Below, piece after piece: positions 27,957-36,136 of a stretch of DNA of 64,000 nucleotides. Position 1 is the first letter of the stretch; every line of letters starts with the position of its first letter. The notes beneath the pieces were generated by a model. That model ran no database searches. It was not told the DNA's origin and saw only the letters and a list, made by a program, of their open reading frames with translations. The translations under genes were made by a program, and so were the position numbers. This stretch comes from Thermoactinomyces vulgaris (GTDB lineage: Bacteria; Bacillota; Bacilli; Thermoactinomycetales; Thermoactinomycetaceae): assembly GCF_003688725.1 (NCBI RefSeq), contig NZ_REFP01000014.1, positions 1-64,000 of the forward strand, read 5' to 3'.

Positions 27957-27968
27957 CCGGTTGACGTT

Positions 27969-28053
27969 TGGTGCGGGTGGAGGGAGTTGAACCCCCACGC
28001 CCGAAGGCGCTAGAACCTAAATCTAGTGCGTCTGCCAATTCCGCCACACCCGC
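27969..28053 (-). tRNA. tRNA-Leu (TAG)
   Basis: 85 bases with a long variable arm and CCA; anticodon stem CTAGA/TCTAG around TTTAGGT gives TAG. Confidence 0.93.
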
Positions 28054-28167
28054 ATGACTGCTATTACGCACTGTCAGCTCTCATATCGACAAAAAACAGA
28101 ATAACATGCTTTCGGGATAAAGTCAATAGAAAATTTATTTTTTATCGCATGTCCATTCATCATGAAA

Positions 28168-28198
28168 GCCTCCTCAGTGAAAACCCCACCAAGGAGGC
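28168..28198 (-). terminator. Hairpin between tRNA-Lys and tRNA-Leu
   Basis: GCCTCCT/AGGAGGC stem with a 17-base loop inside the 154-base gap between two tRNA genes. Only a short T stretch follows, so it may be a partial terminator or a processing signal. Confidence 0.4.
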
Positions 28199-28207
28199 CA
28201 AACACTG

Positions 28208-28283
28208 TGGTGAGCCATGAAGGACTCGAACCTTCGACACCCTGATTAAAAGTCAGGTGCTCTACCAACTGAGCTAATGGCTC
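28208..28283 (-). tRNA. tRNA-Lys (TTT)
   Basis: 76 bases with CCA; loop CTTTTAA gives anticodon TTT. Confidence 0.95.
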
Positions 28284-28293
28284 AAATTTGAAA

Positions 28294-28368
28294 TGGCTGG
28301 GGAAGCAGGATTCGAACCTGCGCATCACGGAGTCAAAGTCCGTTGCCTTACCGCTTGGCTATTCCCCA
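28294..28368 (-). tRNA. tRNA-Gln (TTG)
   Basis: 75 bases with CCA; acceptor TGGGGAA, anticodon stem around TTTGACT gives TTG. Confidence 0.94.
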
Positions 28369-28372
28369 TCAA

Positions 28373-28449
28373 TGGGGCGACCGGTGGGAATCGAACCCAC
28401 GAATGCCGGAGCCACAATCCGGTGCGTTAACCACTTCGCCACGGCCGCC
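28373..28449 (-). tRNA. tRNA-His (GTG)
   Basis: Anticodon stem CCGGA/TCCGG around TTGTGGC gives GTG. The extra 5' G (position -1) opposite C typical of tRNA-His is encoded, as is CCA. Confidence 0.94.
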
Positions 28450-28460
28450 ACGCATAAAAT

Positions 28461-28537
28461 TGGCGGAGCTGACGGGATTCGAACCCGCGATCTCCTGCGT
28501 GACAGGCAGGCATGTTAGGCCTCTACACCACAGCTCC
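28461..28537 (-). tRNA. tRNA-Asp (GTC)
   Basis: 77 bases with CCA; stem CCTGC/GCAGG around CTGTCAC gives GTC. Confidence 0.95.
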
Positions 28538-28554
28538 GCATCATCATATTGAAA

Positions 28555-28630
28555 TGGTGGACGCTGACGGGATCGAACCGCCGACCCTCTGCTTGTAAGG
28601 CAGATGCTCTCCCAGCTGAGCTAAGCGTCC
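28555..28630 (-). tRNA. tRNA-Val (TAC)
   Basis: 76 bases with CCA; loop CTTACAA gives TAC. Confidence 0.95.
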
Positions 28631-28634
28631 GTTT

Positions 28635-28711
28635 TGGTGACCCGTAGGGGATTCGAACCCCTGCATGCCAGCGTGAAAGGCTGGTGTGTTAAACCGCTTC
28701 ACCAACGGGCC
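28635..28711 (-). tRNA. tRNA-Glu (TTC)
   Basis: 77 bases with CCA; stem CCAGC/GCTGG around CTTTCAC gives TTC. Confidence 0.95.
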
Positions 28712-28718
28712 ACGTGAA

Positions 28719-28812
28719 TGGCGGAGAGAGAGGGATTCGAACCCTCGCGGGGCCAGTAAGACCCCCTAACGGTTTAGCAAACCGTCCTCTTCAGCCACTT
28801 GAGTATCTCTCC
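28719..28812 (-). tRNA. tRNA-Ser (GCT)
   Basis: 94 bases, class II with long variable arm and CCA; stem ACGGT/ACCGT around TTGCTAA gives GCT. Confidence 0.95.
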
Positions 28813-28815
28813 GCG

Positions 28816-28890
28816 TGGCTCCTCAGGCAGGACTCGAACCTGCAACCTACCGGTTAACAGCCGGGCGCTCTACCATTGAGCTACTGAGGA
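28816..28890 (-). tRNA. tRNA-Asn (GTT)
   Basis: 75 bases with CCA; loop CTGTTAA gives GTT. The outermost pair of the anticodon stem is a C-T mismatch. First tRNA in the direction of transcription. Confidence 0.92.
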
Positions 28891-29047
28891 TCATCAACAA
28901 GAGACGGATTGTATTATATCAAATCCCCAGCCAAATGGCAAGAGATTTTTTTATTTTTCTTTCGTCCTCATCAGTGACAATTAATAAATTACCACGCTCC
29001 ACATCTTTCGTCAAGAGTTTTTTTAAAAAAATAATTTTTATTTTACA

Positions 29048-29071
29048 GCCCTCCTGCTTTCGCAAGAGGGC
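29048..29071 (-). terminator. Hairpin after the BI-1 family gene
   Basis: Perfect ten-base-pair stem (GCCCTCTTGC/GCAGGAGGGC on the minus strand) closed by a GAAA tetraloop. The tail is TGTAAAATAAAAATT, weaker than a classical T run. Confidence 0.6.
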
Positions 29072-29082
29072 CTTTGTTGCCA

Positions 29083-29787
29083 TCAGTCATCACTGCTTAA
29101 GATCGACAAAAGGTTTTTAAAGATGATGATAAAATCAAGGTACAACATCAGCGCGCCGAAAATGGCCAATTTGGTTGCCGTTTTTTCATCATATGCCCTT
29201 TCGCTCATTCTTTTGATGTTTTGAATGTCATAAGCCGTGACAATACAAAAGACCAAAACCAAGAGATAAGAAATCACCAGTTCCACAACGGAGCTTTTCA
29301 GGAAGAACAAATTGACCAGTGACGCCAAAACGAGGCCGATCGCCGCCATAATGGCAATAGAACCGATTTTGGTCAAATTGATTTTGGTCACATAACCGAT
29401 GAACGCAAACAAACCAAACATCCCGGCCGCAATGAGAAATGCCGTCCCGACCAGGGCCAAACCAAACTGCGCCAGGATCAATGTGAAGGTAACCCCGTTT
29501 AAAGCGGCATAGAGAAAGAAAGCGAAGGTGGCCATAAACGGAGTCAGCTTGTGAAGAAGCGCAGACAATCCGAACACCACAATTAATTCGGCAATCAAAA
29601 TCCCCCAGAAAACTCCGGGAGTGGAAGCCAAAAAGAACGGCACATCCGGATTGCTGTACAAAGCCATCGCGATAATCGCGGTCATGGACAAACCGGCAAA
29701 CATCCAGGAAAACACACGTTGCATCAACCGTTGTTGAATTTGTACCGCAGTGGTTTCATTCATACCGGGAAAACGGGTTTGTTCCAC
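29083..29787 (-). CDS. Bax inhibitor-1 / YccA family membrane protein
   Basis: A 234-residue protein with seven membrane helices. Its C-terminal half shows LVFCIVTAYDIQNIKRM and YLDFIIIFKNLL, positions where this family has conserved Asp residues of a pH-gated Ca2+ leak. B. subtilis YetJ is the studied bacterial member. I chose the GTG at 29787, which has GAGGGGG upstream, giving a short soluble N-terminus before helix 1. Single-gene unit. The transport role is known for relatives and inferred here. Confidence 0.85.
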   Translation of the reverse strand: MEQTRFPGMNETTAVQIQQRLMQRVFSWMFAGLSMTAIIAMALYSNPDVPFFLASTPGVFWGILIAELIVVFGLSALLHKLTPFMATFAFFLYAALNGVTFTLILAQFGLALVGTAFLIAAGMFGLFAFIGYVTKINLTKIGSIAIMAAIGLVLASLVNLFFLKSSVVELVISYLLVLVFCIVTAYDIQNIKRMSERAYDEKTATKLAIFGALMLYLDFIIIFKNLLSILSSDD

Positions 29788-29903
29788 GGAAATCCCCCTC
29801 ATCTTGATCTTTATCAAAAAATTAGTATATTTCCAATCCCCCATAAAATCAAGCCGGCTTCCCCGGCAAAGAAAGCAAGGATCCCGTTCTTTCCCGTCAG
29901 GAT

Positions 29904-30233
29904 TTACCGGATCACCCCGATTTCCCGCAATTGCTCCCGGGTCTTTTCGGTTCCCAATTGGTAAATCATTTGGTAGATCCTGTTGATTTCTCTGTCTTCT
30001 TCCGCATTTTCCGCCGCTTCATTATCCAAAAACGGAACATGGGCTTTGGCGAAAAACTGCAACTCCGTTTCCTGGGCCTCGGCAAATAACTTTTCCAACT
30101 GCTCAACCTCTTGCGGGGTGGCTTCAATCTCATATTGGAAAACAGGGCTGTTTTCATCTTTTTGTGCCTGTATTTCGCCCGTGTGCGTTCCGAACTCAAG
30201 CGATACATAGTATTTTCTTTTTTCCTGCTCCAC
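29904..30233 (-). CDS. Hypothetical cytoplasmic protein
   Basis: 109 residues, strongly acidic (many Glu) with no signal or membrane segment. Residues 8-45 look like beta strands (KYYVSLEFGTHTGEI) and residues 45-109 are helical with Glu/Gln runs. A very good ribosome-binding site (GAGGAGGTGATC) precedes the GTG at 30233. It is divergent from the ThiF/MoeB-like gene across 131 bases. I do not recognise the family. Confidence 0.6.
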   Translation of the reverse strand: MEQEKRKYYVSLEFGTHTGEIQAQKDENSPVFQYEIEATPQEVEQLEKLFAEAQETELQFFAKAHVPFLDNEAAENAEEDREINRIYQMIYQLGTEKTREQLREIGVIR

Positions 30234-30364
30234 CTGATCACCTCCTCTCTTTTTCACTGTTTCCTTTTCTCTAAACATTGATGCACCCAAACTCTCCATT
30301 CTCAGTTTCATCCTTCTGTGAGAAAATAAGGATATGCGAAAATCAAAGGAGGAACATCAGGAAA

Positions 30365-31393
30365 GTGGACCAGCAACGATACTCCAGACAAATTCTTTTT
30401 GCCCCGATCGGTGAAGAAGGACAAAAAAAATTGTCCCAAGCCCGGGTGGCCGTCGTGGGAATGGGGGCGCTCGGCACCGCCCTTTCCAACCACATGGCCC
30501 GGGCCGGCGTCAAATTCTTGCGCCTGATCGACAGGGATTTTGTCGAAGCGAGCAATTTACAACGGCAAATGCTTTATGACGAAACCGATTCCCGGCAACA
30601 TTTGCCGAAAGTGATCGCTGCCAAAAACAAATTGCAAGCCATCCGTTCCGATCTTGAACTGGAAGCGCACATCGCCGATCTGACCTGGCGCAATGCGGAA
30701 GAATTGTTGTCCGATGTGGACCTGATTTTGGACGGAACGGATAACTTTCACGTGCGTTATCTCATCAATGACTTGAGCATCAAACATCAAATCCCCTGGA
30801 TCTACGGAGGCGTCGTCGGTTCCCGGGGAATGTCCTTTACGATCCGGCCGGGAAAAACGCCTTGCTTGCGTTGCCTCTTTCCGGAAACGCCTGCTCCGGG
30901 AGCCGCGGAAACTTGTGACACCGCTGGCGTCATCGGTCCGGCCGTGCAAGTGATTACCGCTTTTCAAGGGGCGGAAGCGATCAAACTGTTGACCGGAAAT
31001 GAAGAGGCTTGCGAAACGCACCTGCGCCATATCGACTTGTGGTCCAACCATTTTCAATCCTTGGATGTCAGCCATCAAAAAGACGAAGACTGCCCGGCAT
31101 GCGGCCGCAAACAATGGGATTTCCTTCATCCGGCCCGCAAAGGCCCGCAAGAAGTATCCATGTGCGGAAGACAGTCGGTGCAAATCACGCTTTCCCAACC
31201 TCTGGATCTGGACATTCTGGAAAGCCGGCTGCAAAAAGTGGGAAAGACCAACAGAAATCCCTTTTTGTTAAAAGCAGATCTGTCTGAAGACGGGCACGAA
31301 TTGGCCATCTTTCCGGACGGGCGCATCTTGGTGCAAGGAACCACGGACATTCAGACGGCCAAAGCGGTGGTCGCCCGTTATGTGGGCATTTAA
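30365..31393 (+). CDS. ThiF/MoeB/HesA family adenylyltransferase
   Basis: A 342-residue E1-like enzyme that would activate the C-terminus of a small sulfur carrier (ThiS or MoaD) with ATP. It shows QRYSRQILF at the start, the nucleotide-binding VVGMGALGTALSNHMARAGV (about residue 30), DRDFVEASNLQRQMLY, DGTDNFHVRYLIND and a zinc site made of CLRC and CPAC pairs. After about residue 260 comes an 80-residue C-terminal part that is not the rhodanese of MoeBR. GTG start at 30365 with GGAGG about 12 bases upstream, a little far. No thiS or moaD is adjacent, so the carrier is unknown. Confidence 0.85.
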   Translation: MDQQRYSRQILFAPIGEEGQKKLSQARVAVVGMGALGTALSNHMARAGVKFLRLIDRDFVEASNLQRQMLYDETDSRQHLPKVIAAKNKLQAIRSDLELEAHIADLTWRNAEELLSDVDLILDGTDNFHVRYLINDLSIKHQIPWIYGGVVGSRGMSFTIRPGKTPCLRCLFPETPAPGAAETCDTAGVIGPAVQVITAFQGAEAIKLLTGNEEACETHLRHIDLWSNHFQSLDVSHQKDEDCPACGRKQWDFLHPARKGPQEVSMCGRQSVQITLSQPLDLDILESRLQKVGKTNRNPFLLKADLSEDGHELAIFPDGRILVQGTTDIQTAKAVVARYVGI

Positions 31394-31395
31394 AA

Positions 31396-31429
31396 AAGGA
31401 GCGGATGGATGCCGCTCCTTATTTTTTAT
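31396..31429. terminator. Bidirectional terminator
   Basis: AAGGAGCGG/CCGCTCCTT stem with A and T runs on both sides, shared by the convergent ThiF-like and dehydrogenase genes; it overlaps the stop region of the latter. Confidence 0.88.
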
Positions 31430-32324
31430 CCACTATCTCGACATTCCCCAGCTTTTCCATCACCCGGATCAATGATTGGGTCCCGTCCTCATTTCCTCCA
31501 TAGGCTTGGACCGAACGGAGAAGTTGTTGAACCACGGCCGTCCCCGGAAGGGGCAATGCCATTTTTTCCGCTTCCTCCAAAACAATCCGCAAATCTTTTT
31601 GCTGGAACCGGACCGTGAATCCGGGCGAGAGATCCCCTTTGATCAACCGGGGACCGTAATTGGACAAAGCCCAGGATCCAGCGGCCCCCCGGGTCGTCAC
31701 CTCCAACATTTTTTCCAAATCCACCCCGGACTTTTTGGCAAACGCAAACGCTTCAACCATGGCCAGCAAGTTCAATCCGCACAAAATCTGGTTGCAGGCT
31801 TTGACGGTTTGCCCGGCACCCACGGGCCCGCAATGGGTGATGGAAGACCCCATCGCTTGAAAAACCGGCATCACCCGCTTTACATCTTCTTTTTCTCCGC
31901 CAACCATGATCGATAACGTCCCGTTTTTCGCCCCGGTGTCCCCGCCGCTGACGGGGGCATCCATCATGATGATGCCTTTCTTTTTGGCCCGTTCGGCAAA
32001 GTCCCGGGTGGCATCGGGAGAGATGGTGCTCATATCGATCCAATAAGTCCCCGGCCGGGCCCCGTGAATCAATCCGTTTTCCCCTTCCGCCACTTGCCGC
32101 ACGTCATCGGTGTCCCCGACCATGGTGATCACCAAATGGCAGGTTTTGGACAGCTCTTTGGGAGAAGAAGCGGTTTTTGCCCCCCATTTTTCAGCTTCTT
32201 TCACTTTGGACTCCGTCCGGTTCCACACCGTAACGTCAAACCCTGCGCGGTAAAGGTTATAAGCCATTGACCGTCCCATGATCCCCAAACCGATAAAACC
32301 GATTTTCCACGATTGATCCATCAT
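31419..32324 (-). CDS. NAD(P)-dependent beta-hydroxyacid dehydrogenase (3-hydroxyisobutyrate dehydrogenase/GarR-like)
   Basis: A 301-residue oxidoreductase with an N-terminal Rossmann domain (IGFIGLGIMGRSMAYNL, residues 8-24), the substrate-binding DAPVSGGDTGAKNGTLSIMVGG motif near residue 122, and the catalytic Lys in GAGQTVKACNQIL near residue 170. Family members act on 3-hydroxyisobutyrate, tartronate semialdehyde or related acids; the substrate cannot be read from sequence. Two consecutive ATG codons follow GGAAGAGG; either could be used. Single gene. Confidence 0.85.
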   Translation of the reverse strand: MMDQSWKIGFIGLGIMGRSMAYNLYRAGFDVTVWNRTESKVKEAEKWGAKTASSPKELSKTCHLVITMVGDTDDVRQVAEGENGLIHGARPGTYWIDMSTISPDATRDFAERAKKKGIIMMDAPVSGGDTGAKNGTLSIMVGGEKEDVKRVMPVFQAMGSSITHCGPVGAGQTVKACNQILCGLNLLAMVEAFAFAKKSGVDLEKMLEVTTRGAAGSWALSNYGPRLIKGDLSPGFTVRFQQKDLRIVLEEAEKMALPLPGTAVVQQLLRSVQAYGGNEDGTQSLIRVMEKLGNVEIVDKK

Positions 32325-32449
32325 CCTCTTCCTTTCTTCGAACCAATATTCACACTTTTTATCTTACAAAATCCGTCCGGGAAGCGGAGCACATCGACCT
32401 CATTTTTACATATGTATAAATAAAAGTTTTTTTAGGGGGACCGGAAACA

Positions 32450-32584
32450 ATGCCTAAGTGGCTGATCAAGCAACTCATGCAAGCTTTTTTCAACAAAGAC
32501 CGCCGGCAAATTATTTTTTTAAACCAATGTTGGTTTGAATACCACAAGCAAGGAAAAATCCGGCTTGATTCGCCACAAGCCTGA
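32450..32584 (+). CDS. cmpA: Cortex morphogenetic protein CmpA
   Basis: A 44-residue protein that starts MPKWLIKQLMQAFFNKDRRQ and has LNQCWFEY in the middle, which fits the short sporulation protein CmpA of Bacillus (PNWLKKQ...LNQCWYFY). CmpA works with ClpXP as a checkpoint on SpoIVA and the spore envelope. It has AGGGGG ten bases before the ATG and a terminator directly after the stop. It lies next to tex (ydcI), the same neighbourhood as in B. subtilis. It is evidence that the organism forms endospores. Confidence 0.85.
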   Translation: MPKWLIKQLMQAFFNKDRRQIIFLNQCWFEYHKQGKIRLDSPQA

Positions 32585-32594
32585 TTTTTAAAAA

Positions 32595-32620
32595 AAGCGC
32601 CCGCAACCGGGCACTTTTTT
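32595..32620. terminator. Bidirectional terminator between cmpA and tex
   Basis: GCCCG/CGGGC stem with flanking A and T runs, overlapping the tex stop region. Confidence 0.8.
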
Positions 32621-34761
32621 CAGCTTAAGGGAACCATGCTCAATCCGACTCTTTCCCGTTCAATATCCACTTCGGTCACCCACACGTCCACAATGTCACC
32701 GACCGTGACGACATCCATCGGGTTTTTCACATACTTTTCACTCATTCTCGAGATATGAACCAAACCGTCATTTTTCAGCCCGATATCCACAAAGGCGCCA
32801 AAGTCCACAACGTTCCGGACCGTTCCTTTCAAATGCATGCCGGGACTGAGGTCTTCCAGCTTCAACACATCCGAACGGAGAAGCGGTTTCGGCATTTCAT
32901 CGCGGGGATCCCGACCCGGACGCAACAAAGCTTCAATGATATCCTTTAATGTGGGAACCCCGCAGCCTAACTCAGCGGCCGTTTTTTCGACATCCACTTT
33001 TTTTAACATTTCTTTGCATTCATCGGTACCGATTTGTTCCGGCTTTAATCCCGACAGGTTCAAAAGACCTTCTGCAATATGGTAAGACTCGGGGTGAATC
33101 GGGGTTTGATCCAGCGGGTTGCTCCCGTCATGAATGCGTAAAAACCCGATGCATTGCTCATATGTTTTGACCCCCAGGCGGGGAACGTCTTTCAACTCGG
33201 TGCGATCCATGAAACGGCCTTTTTCTTCTCTTTGTTTCACAATATTTTTGGCAACCGACGTACTGATCCCGGATACATATTGCAAAAGTGACGGGGAAGC
33301 GGTGTTGACATCCACCCCCACATAGTTCACGACCGATTCCACCACATTGGTCAAACTGCGGCTCAACTCTTTTTGCGAAACATCATGTTGGTATTGTCCC
33401 ACGCCCACCGATTTCGGGTCGATTTTCACCAATTCCGCCAAGGGATCTTGAAAGCGGCGGGCAATGGAGACCGCGCTGCGCCGGGCGGCATCCAAATCCG
33501 GAAACTCTTCTTTGGCCAATTTGGATGCCGAGTAAACACTTGCTCCCGCTTCATTGACAATCACATAATAAACCGGGCGCGGTGCTTCTTGAATCACTTG
33601 GGCGACAAAAGCCTCCGTTTCGCGGGATGCCGTTCCGTTTCCAATGGTAATGACTTCAATCGGATACCGGTCAATCAGCGCCAACACCGTGGCTTTGGCT
33701 TCTTCCACCTTTTCCTGGGGCTTGGTCGGGTAGATCACGCCGACTTCGAGCATTTTTCCCGTTTCATCCACCACCGCCCATTTGCAACCGGTACGGTAAG
33801 CCGGATCGATCCCCAATACCGTTTTTCCGCGGACCGGCGGCTGCAACAATAAATGCCTCAGGTTTTCGGAAAAAATCTGAATGGCGTGTTCTTCCGCTTC
33901 CTCCGTCATCCGGGAACGCACTTCCCGCTCGATGGACGGGGCAATCAGCCGCTTGTAGCTGTCTTGAATCACCGATTCTAAAAAAGGATGGACCGGAATG
34001 GAAAACCACCGGGCCAACCGCTCATAAATTTTTTCTTCGTCCACGGTGATCTTGATTTTGAGGATTTCTTCGCGTTCTCCCCGGTTTACCGCCAAGATCC
34101 GGTGGGACGGCATCTTATGTACAGGCTCCGAATAATCATAATACATTTCATAAACGGACCGGGTTTCTTTATCTTTGGCGGCGGAAACCAGAATGCCCGT
34201 CTTCCAGGTGAATTCGCGCACCCATTTGCGGATCTCCGCATCCTCGGACAATTCCTCCGCCAAAATGTCCATCGCTCCCTGCAACGCTTTTTCTTTTGAA
34301 TCAATTTCCTTTTCCTCATTGATAAATTGAAGCGCGGCTTCTTCAATCGCAGAAGGATCGGTCGTCTCCGCCATGATGCGCGCCAGAGGTTCCAGCCCTT
34401 TTTCACGGGCAATGGACGCTCTGGTTTTTCGCTTCGGCCGATAGGGAAGATACAAATCCTCCACTTCCTGCAACTTGGTCGCCTGCTCAATTTTTTGCCG
34501 CAACTCTTCGGTCAACTTTCCTTGTTCGTCAATGAGGCGGATCACTTCTTCTTTGCGGGTGGCAAGTTGCGTTAAATAATGATATCTTTCTTCAATCTGC
34601 CGTAATTGTTCTTCGTCCAGTTCCCGGGTCTTCTCTTTGCGGTAACGGGCAATGAAAGGAATGGTGTTTCCTTCTTCCATCAATTGGACAGCAGCTTGCA
34701 CCTGTTCTGTCAAAATCCCCATCTCTTTGGCGATCAGGGAAAACATTCGTTGTTGATCCAT
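32620..34761 (-). CDS. tex: Transcription accessory protein Tex (S1 RNA-binding)
   Basis: A 713-residue Tex/YdcI protein. The N-terminal helical domain (FIARYRKEKTRELDEEQLRQI, about residue 40) is followed by the YqgF RNase-H-like domain (GIDPAYRTGCKWAVVDETGKML, about residue 325), helix-hairpin-helix units (about 500-560) and an S1 RNA-binding domain near the C-terminus (GMHLKGTVRNVVDFGAFVDIGLKNDGLVHIS, about residues 640-670). The ATG at 34761 with AGGTGAT upstream is chosen over an ATG 30 bases earlier. Tex acts on RNA and transcription; its exact role in Bacilli is uncertain. Confidence 0.93.
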   Translation of the reverse strand: MDQQRMFSLIAKEMGILTEQVQAAVQLMEEGNTIPFIARYRKEKTRELDEEQLRQIEERYHYLTQLATRKEEVIRLIDEQGKLTEELRQKIEQATKLQEVEDLYLPYRPKRKTRASIAREKGLEPLARIMAETTDPSAIEEAALQFINEEKEIDSKEKALQGAMDILAEELSEDAEIRKWVREFTWKTGILVSAAKDKETRSVYEMYYDYSEPVHKMPSHRILAVNRGEREEILKIKITVDEEKIYERLARWFSIPVHPFLESVIQDSYKRLIAPSIEREVRSRMTEEAEEHAIQIFSENLRHLLLQPPVRGKTVLGIDPAYRTGCKWAVVDETGKMLEVGVIYPTKPQEKVEEAKATVLALIDRYPIEVITIGNGTASRETEAFVAQVIQEAPRPVYYVIVNEAGASVYSASKLAKEEFPDLDAARRSAVSIARRFQDPLAELVKIDPKSVGVGQYQHDVSQKELSRSLTNVVESVVNYVGVDVNTASPSLLQYVSGISTSVAKNIVKQREEKGRFMDRTELKDVPRLGVKTYEQCIGFLRIHDGSNPLDQTPIHPESYHIAEGLLNLSGLKPEQIGTDECKEMLKKVDVEKTAAELGCGVPTLKDIIEALLRPGRDPRDEMPKPLLRSDVLKLEDLSPGMHLKGTVRNVVDFGAFVDIGLKNDGLVHISRMSEKYVKNPMDVVTVGDIVDVWVTEVDIERERVGLSMVPLS

Positions 34762-35087
34762 AACTTCTATCACCTGCTTTCTTCCTCTCAAACAAAACCG
34801 AGCATTTACGGCCCAACTTTATTTATTGTAACGAAAATGCAACCGGACCGGTCCGCAGCCTGGAACAAAAGATGGAAGATTCGTTGACAAAACAATAAAA
34901 CGATTTCTCCGGCCCCTGCGGAAATACCTGCCTCAACGGCGGACGACCCCTCCGGGTTTCTTGCCACCCCCGGATAAAATCCATAAAATCCGCCTTCTCC
35001 TTCCGGAAAGCCCGATAACGCAAAAACGGCTTCATATGGTTTGGCAAGTCCCATATAAAGCCGTGGCATTGTTTTTTGATCCGGGAA
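34762..35087. other. Intergenic region without a recognised gene
   Basis: 326 bases between tex and the helveticin-J-like gene. An 87-codon minus-strand frame at 34806-35069 has Gly-rich, low-complexity content, no good ribosome-binding site and no similarity I know, so I leave it out. No clear terminator for the gene ending at 35088. Confidence 0.4.
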
Positions 35088-36062
35088 TTATTCTTTTGAA
35101 GCGCTGTAATCGTTAAAATAAGCGACATTGTCCGAAGCCGTGTCTCCGGAAGATTTTCTCCGGTTGGCATGGAACCAGAGTTTATCCCCGTTGGCAATTC
35201 CGACCCCCTCAATCTCGAAAAGATCCGGATATTGACCGGACGTGATGCGGAAAGACAGATCATCATCGGCATGGATCGTGCCGGAAGCCGTGGAGATATT
35301 CCGGTAAACGAGGATGATGCTGACGTTCTTGTATTTTTCCACCGTATTGCCAGTCAAAGGGAAATATAATGTATTGTTGTAATAACCGATTCCCTGAGTG
35401 GCGAATTCCGTGATTTCTGTAGGGACGGGCTGATGATTGACCAACGCATCTTTAATATTTATTTGAAAAGCCTTGGTCACGTTGATCGTGCCGCTGGTTG
35501 CATTCAAAGGAAGTGAACCCCGGTAAAAAGTGGTTCCGGATTTAAAGAGAAAGTGGATGTTGTCGGCATCTTTTCCGGTGATCGCCACTCCCGACATCGC
35601 TTTATTTTCGCCATTGTATTTGATGGTGTAGTTTCCGGCTTTATAATACTTCGTCCCTTCATACTTCAGTTTCACCAGACTCATACTGCCGGCTTTCATG
35701 GTGACAACAAACATATAATAATTTCCGTTGTTGCTGTGAAGGGCAATGTCATTGGCGTGGCCAAGGTAGTTTGCATAAGTGGTTCCGTTATCCCCGTTCG
35801 TCATGAGTGTCGTGGTTCCGTCACTCATTCTCGTCCGGTAAATCACCGCCTTGGTTTCATCATTGTTGATTTTGATGGAATAGGTGTAAGTCGATCCCAC
35901 GGCAAATCCTTGCGCGGCGTAACAACTGTTGGCATTGCCGAGAAGCGAAACGGTGGTATACGTGTTGTAATAAGCAGCCCCGGCCGTGTCCGGAAGCAGG
36001 ATCGAAACGCACAAGGTAATCACCACAAACATCAGAAAACGCTTCATCTTTCCTGTTTTCAT
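35088..36062 (-). CDS. Secreted helveticin-J-like protein
   Basis: A 324-residue exported protein: signal peptide (KMKRFLMFVVITLCVSILLP, cleavage near the AGAA stretch at about residue 30) then an all-beta region. Several motifs align by eye with the class III bacteriocin helveticin J: QGFAVGSTYTYSIKIN, LGHANDIALHSNNGNYYMFVVTMK, QGIGYYNNTLYF and FEIEGVGIANGDKLWFHANR, suggesting the same propeller-like fold. Start is the ATG at 36062 with AAGGGGGG five bases before it. It lies 74 bases after a histidine-kinase gene on the same strand, so its expression may depend on that two-component system. Antibacterial activity is only an inference; other lineages carry such proteins with unknown roles. 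Confidence 0.55.
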   Translation of the reverse strand: MKTGKMKRFLMFVVITLCVSILLPDTAGAAYYNTYTTVSLLGNANSCYAAQGFAVGSTYTYSIKINNDETKAVIYRTRMSDGTTTLMTNGDNGTTYANYLGHANDIALHSNNGNYYMFVVTMKAGSMSLVKLKYEGTKYYKAGNYTIKYNGENKAMSGVAITGKDADNIHFLFKSGTTFYRGSLPLNATSGTINVTKAFQINIKDALVNHQPVPTEITEFATQGIGYYNNTLYFPLTGNTVEKYKNVSIILVYRNISTASGTIHADDDLSFRITSGQYPDLFEIEGVGIANGDKLWFHANRRKSSGDTASDNVAYFNDYSASKE

Positions 36063-36136
36063 AAAGACCCCCCTTATGAATAATATTCTATGCATTTCTC
36101 TAATTCCTCTTTATATTCAAAATAAACAAACGATAT

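Noticed and set aside
30365-31393. Assignment of the E1-like enzyme as MoeB or ThiF proper
   Set aside because: No moaD, thiS or other partner genes are near, and the C-terminal part does not decide it; only the family name is supported.
34806-35272. Two overlapping minus-strand frames between tex and the helveticin-J-like gene
   Set aside because: Low-complexity content, no ribosome-binding site, one largely within the neighbouring gene.
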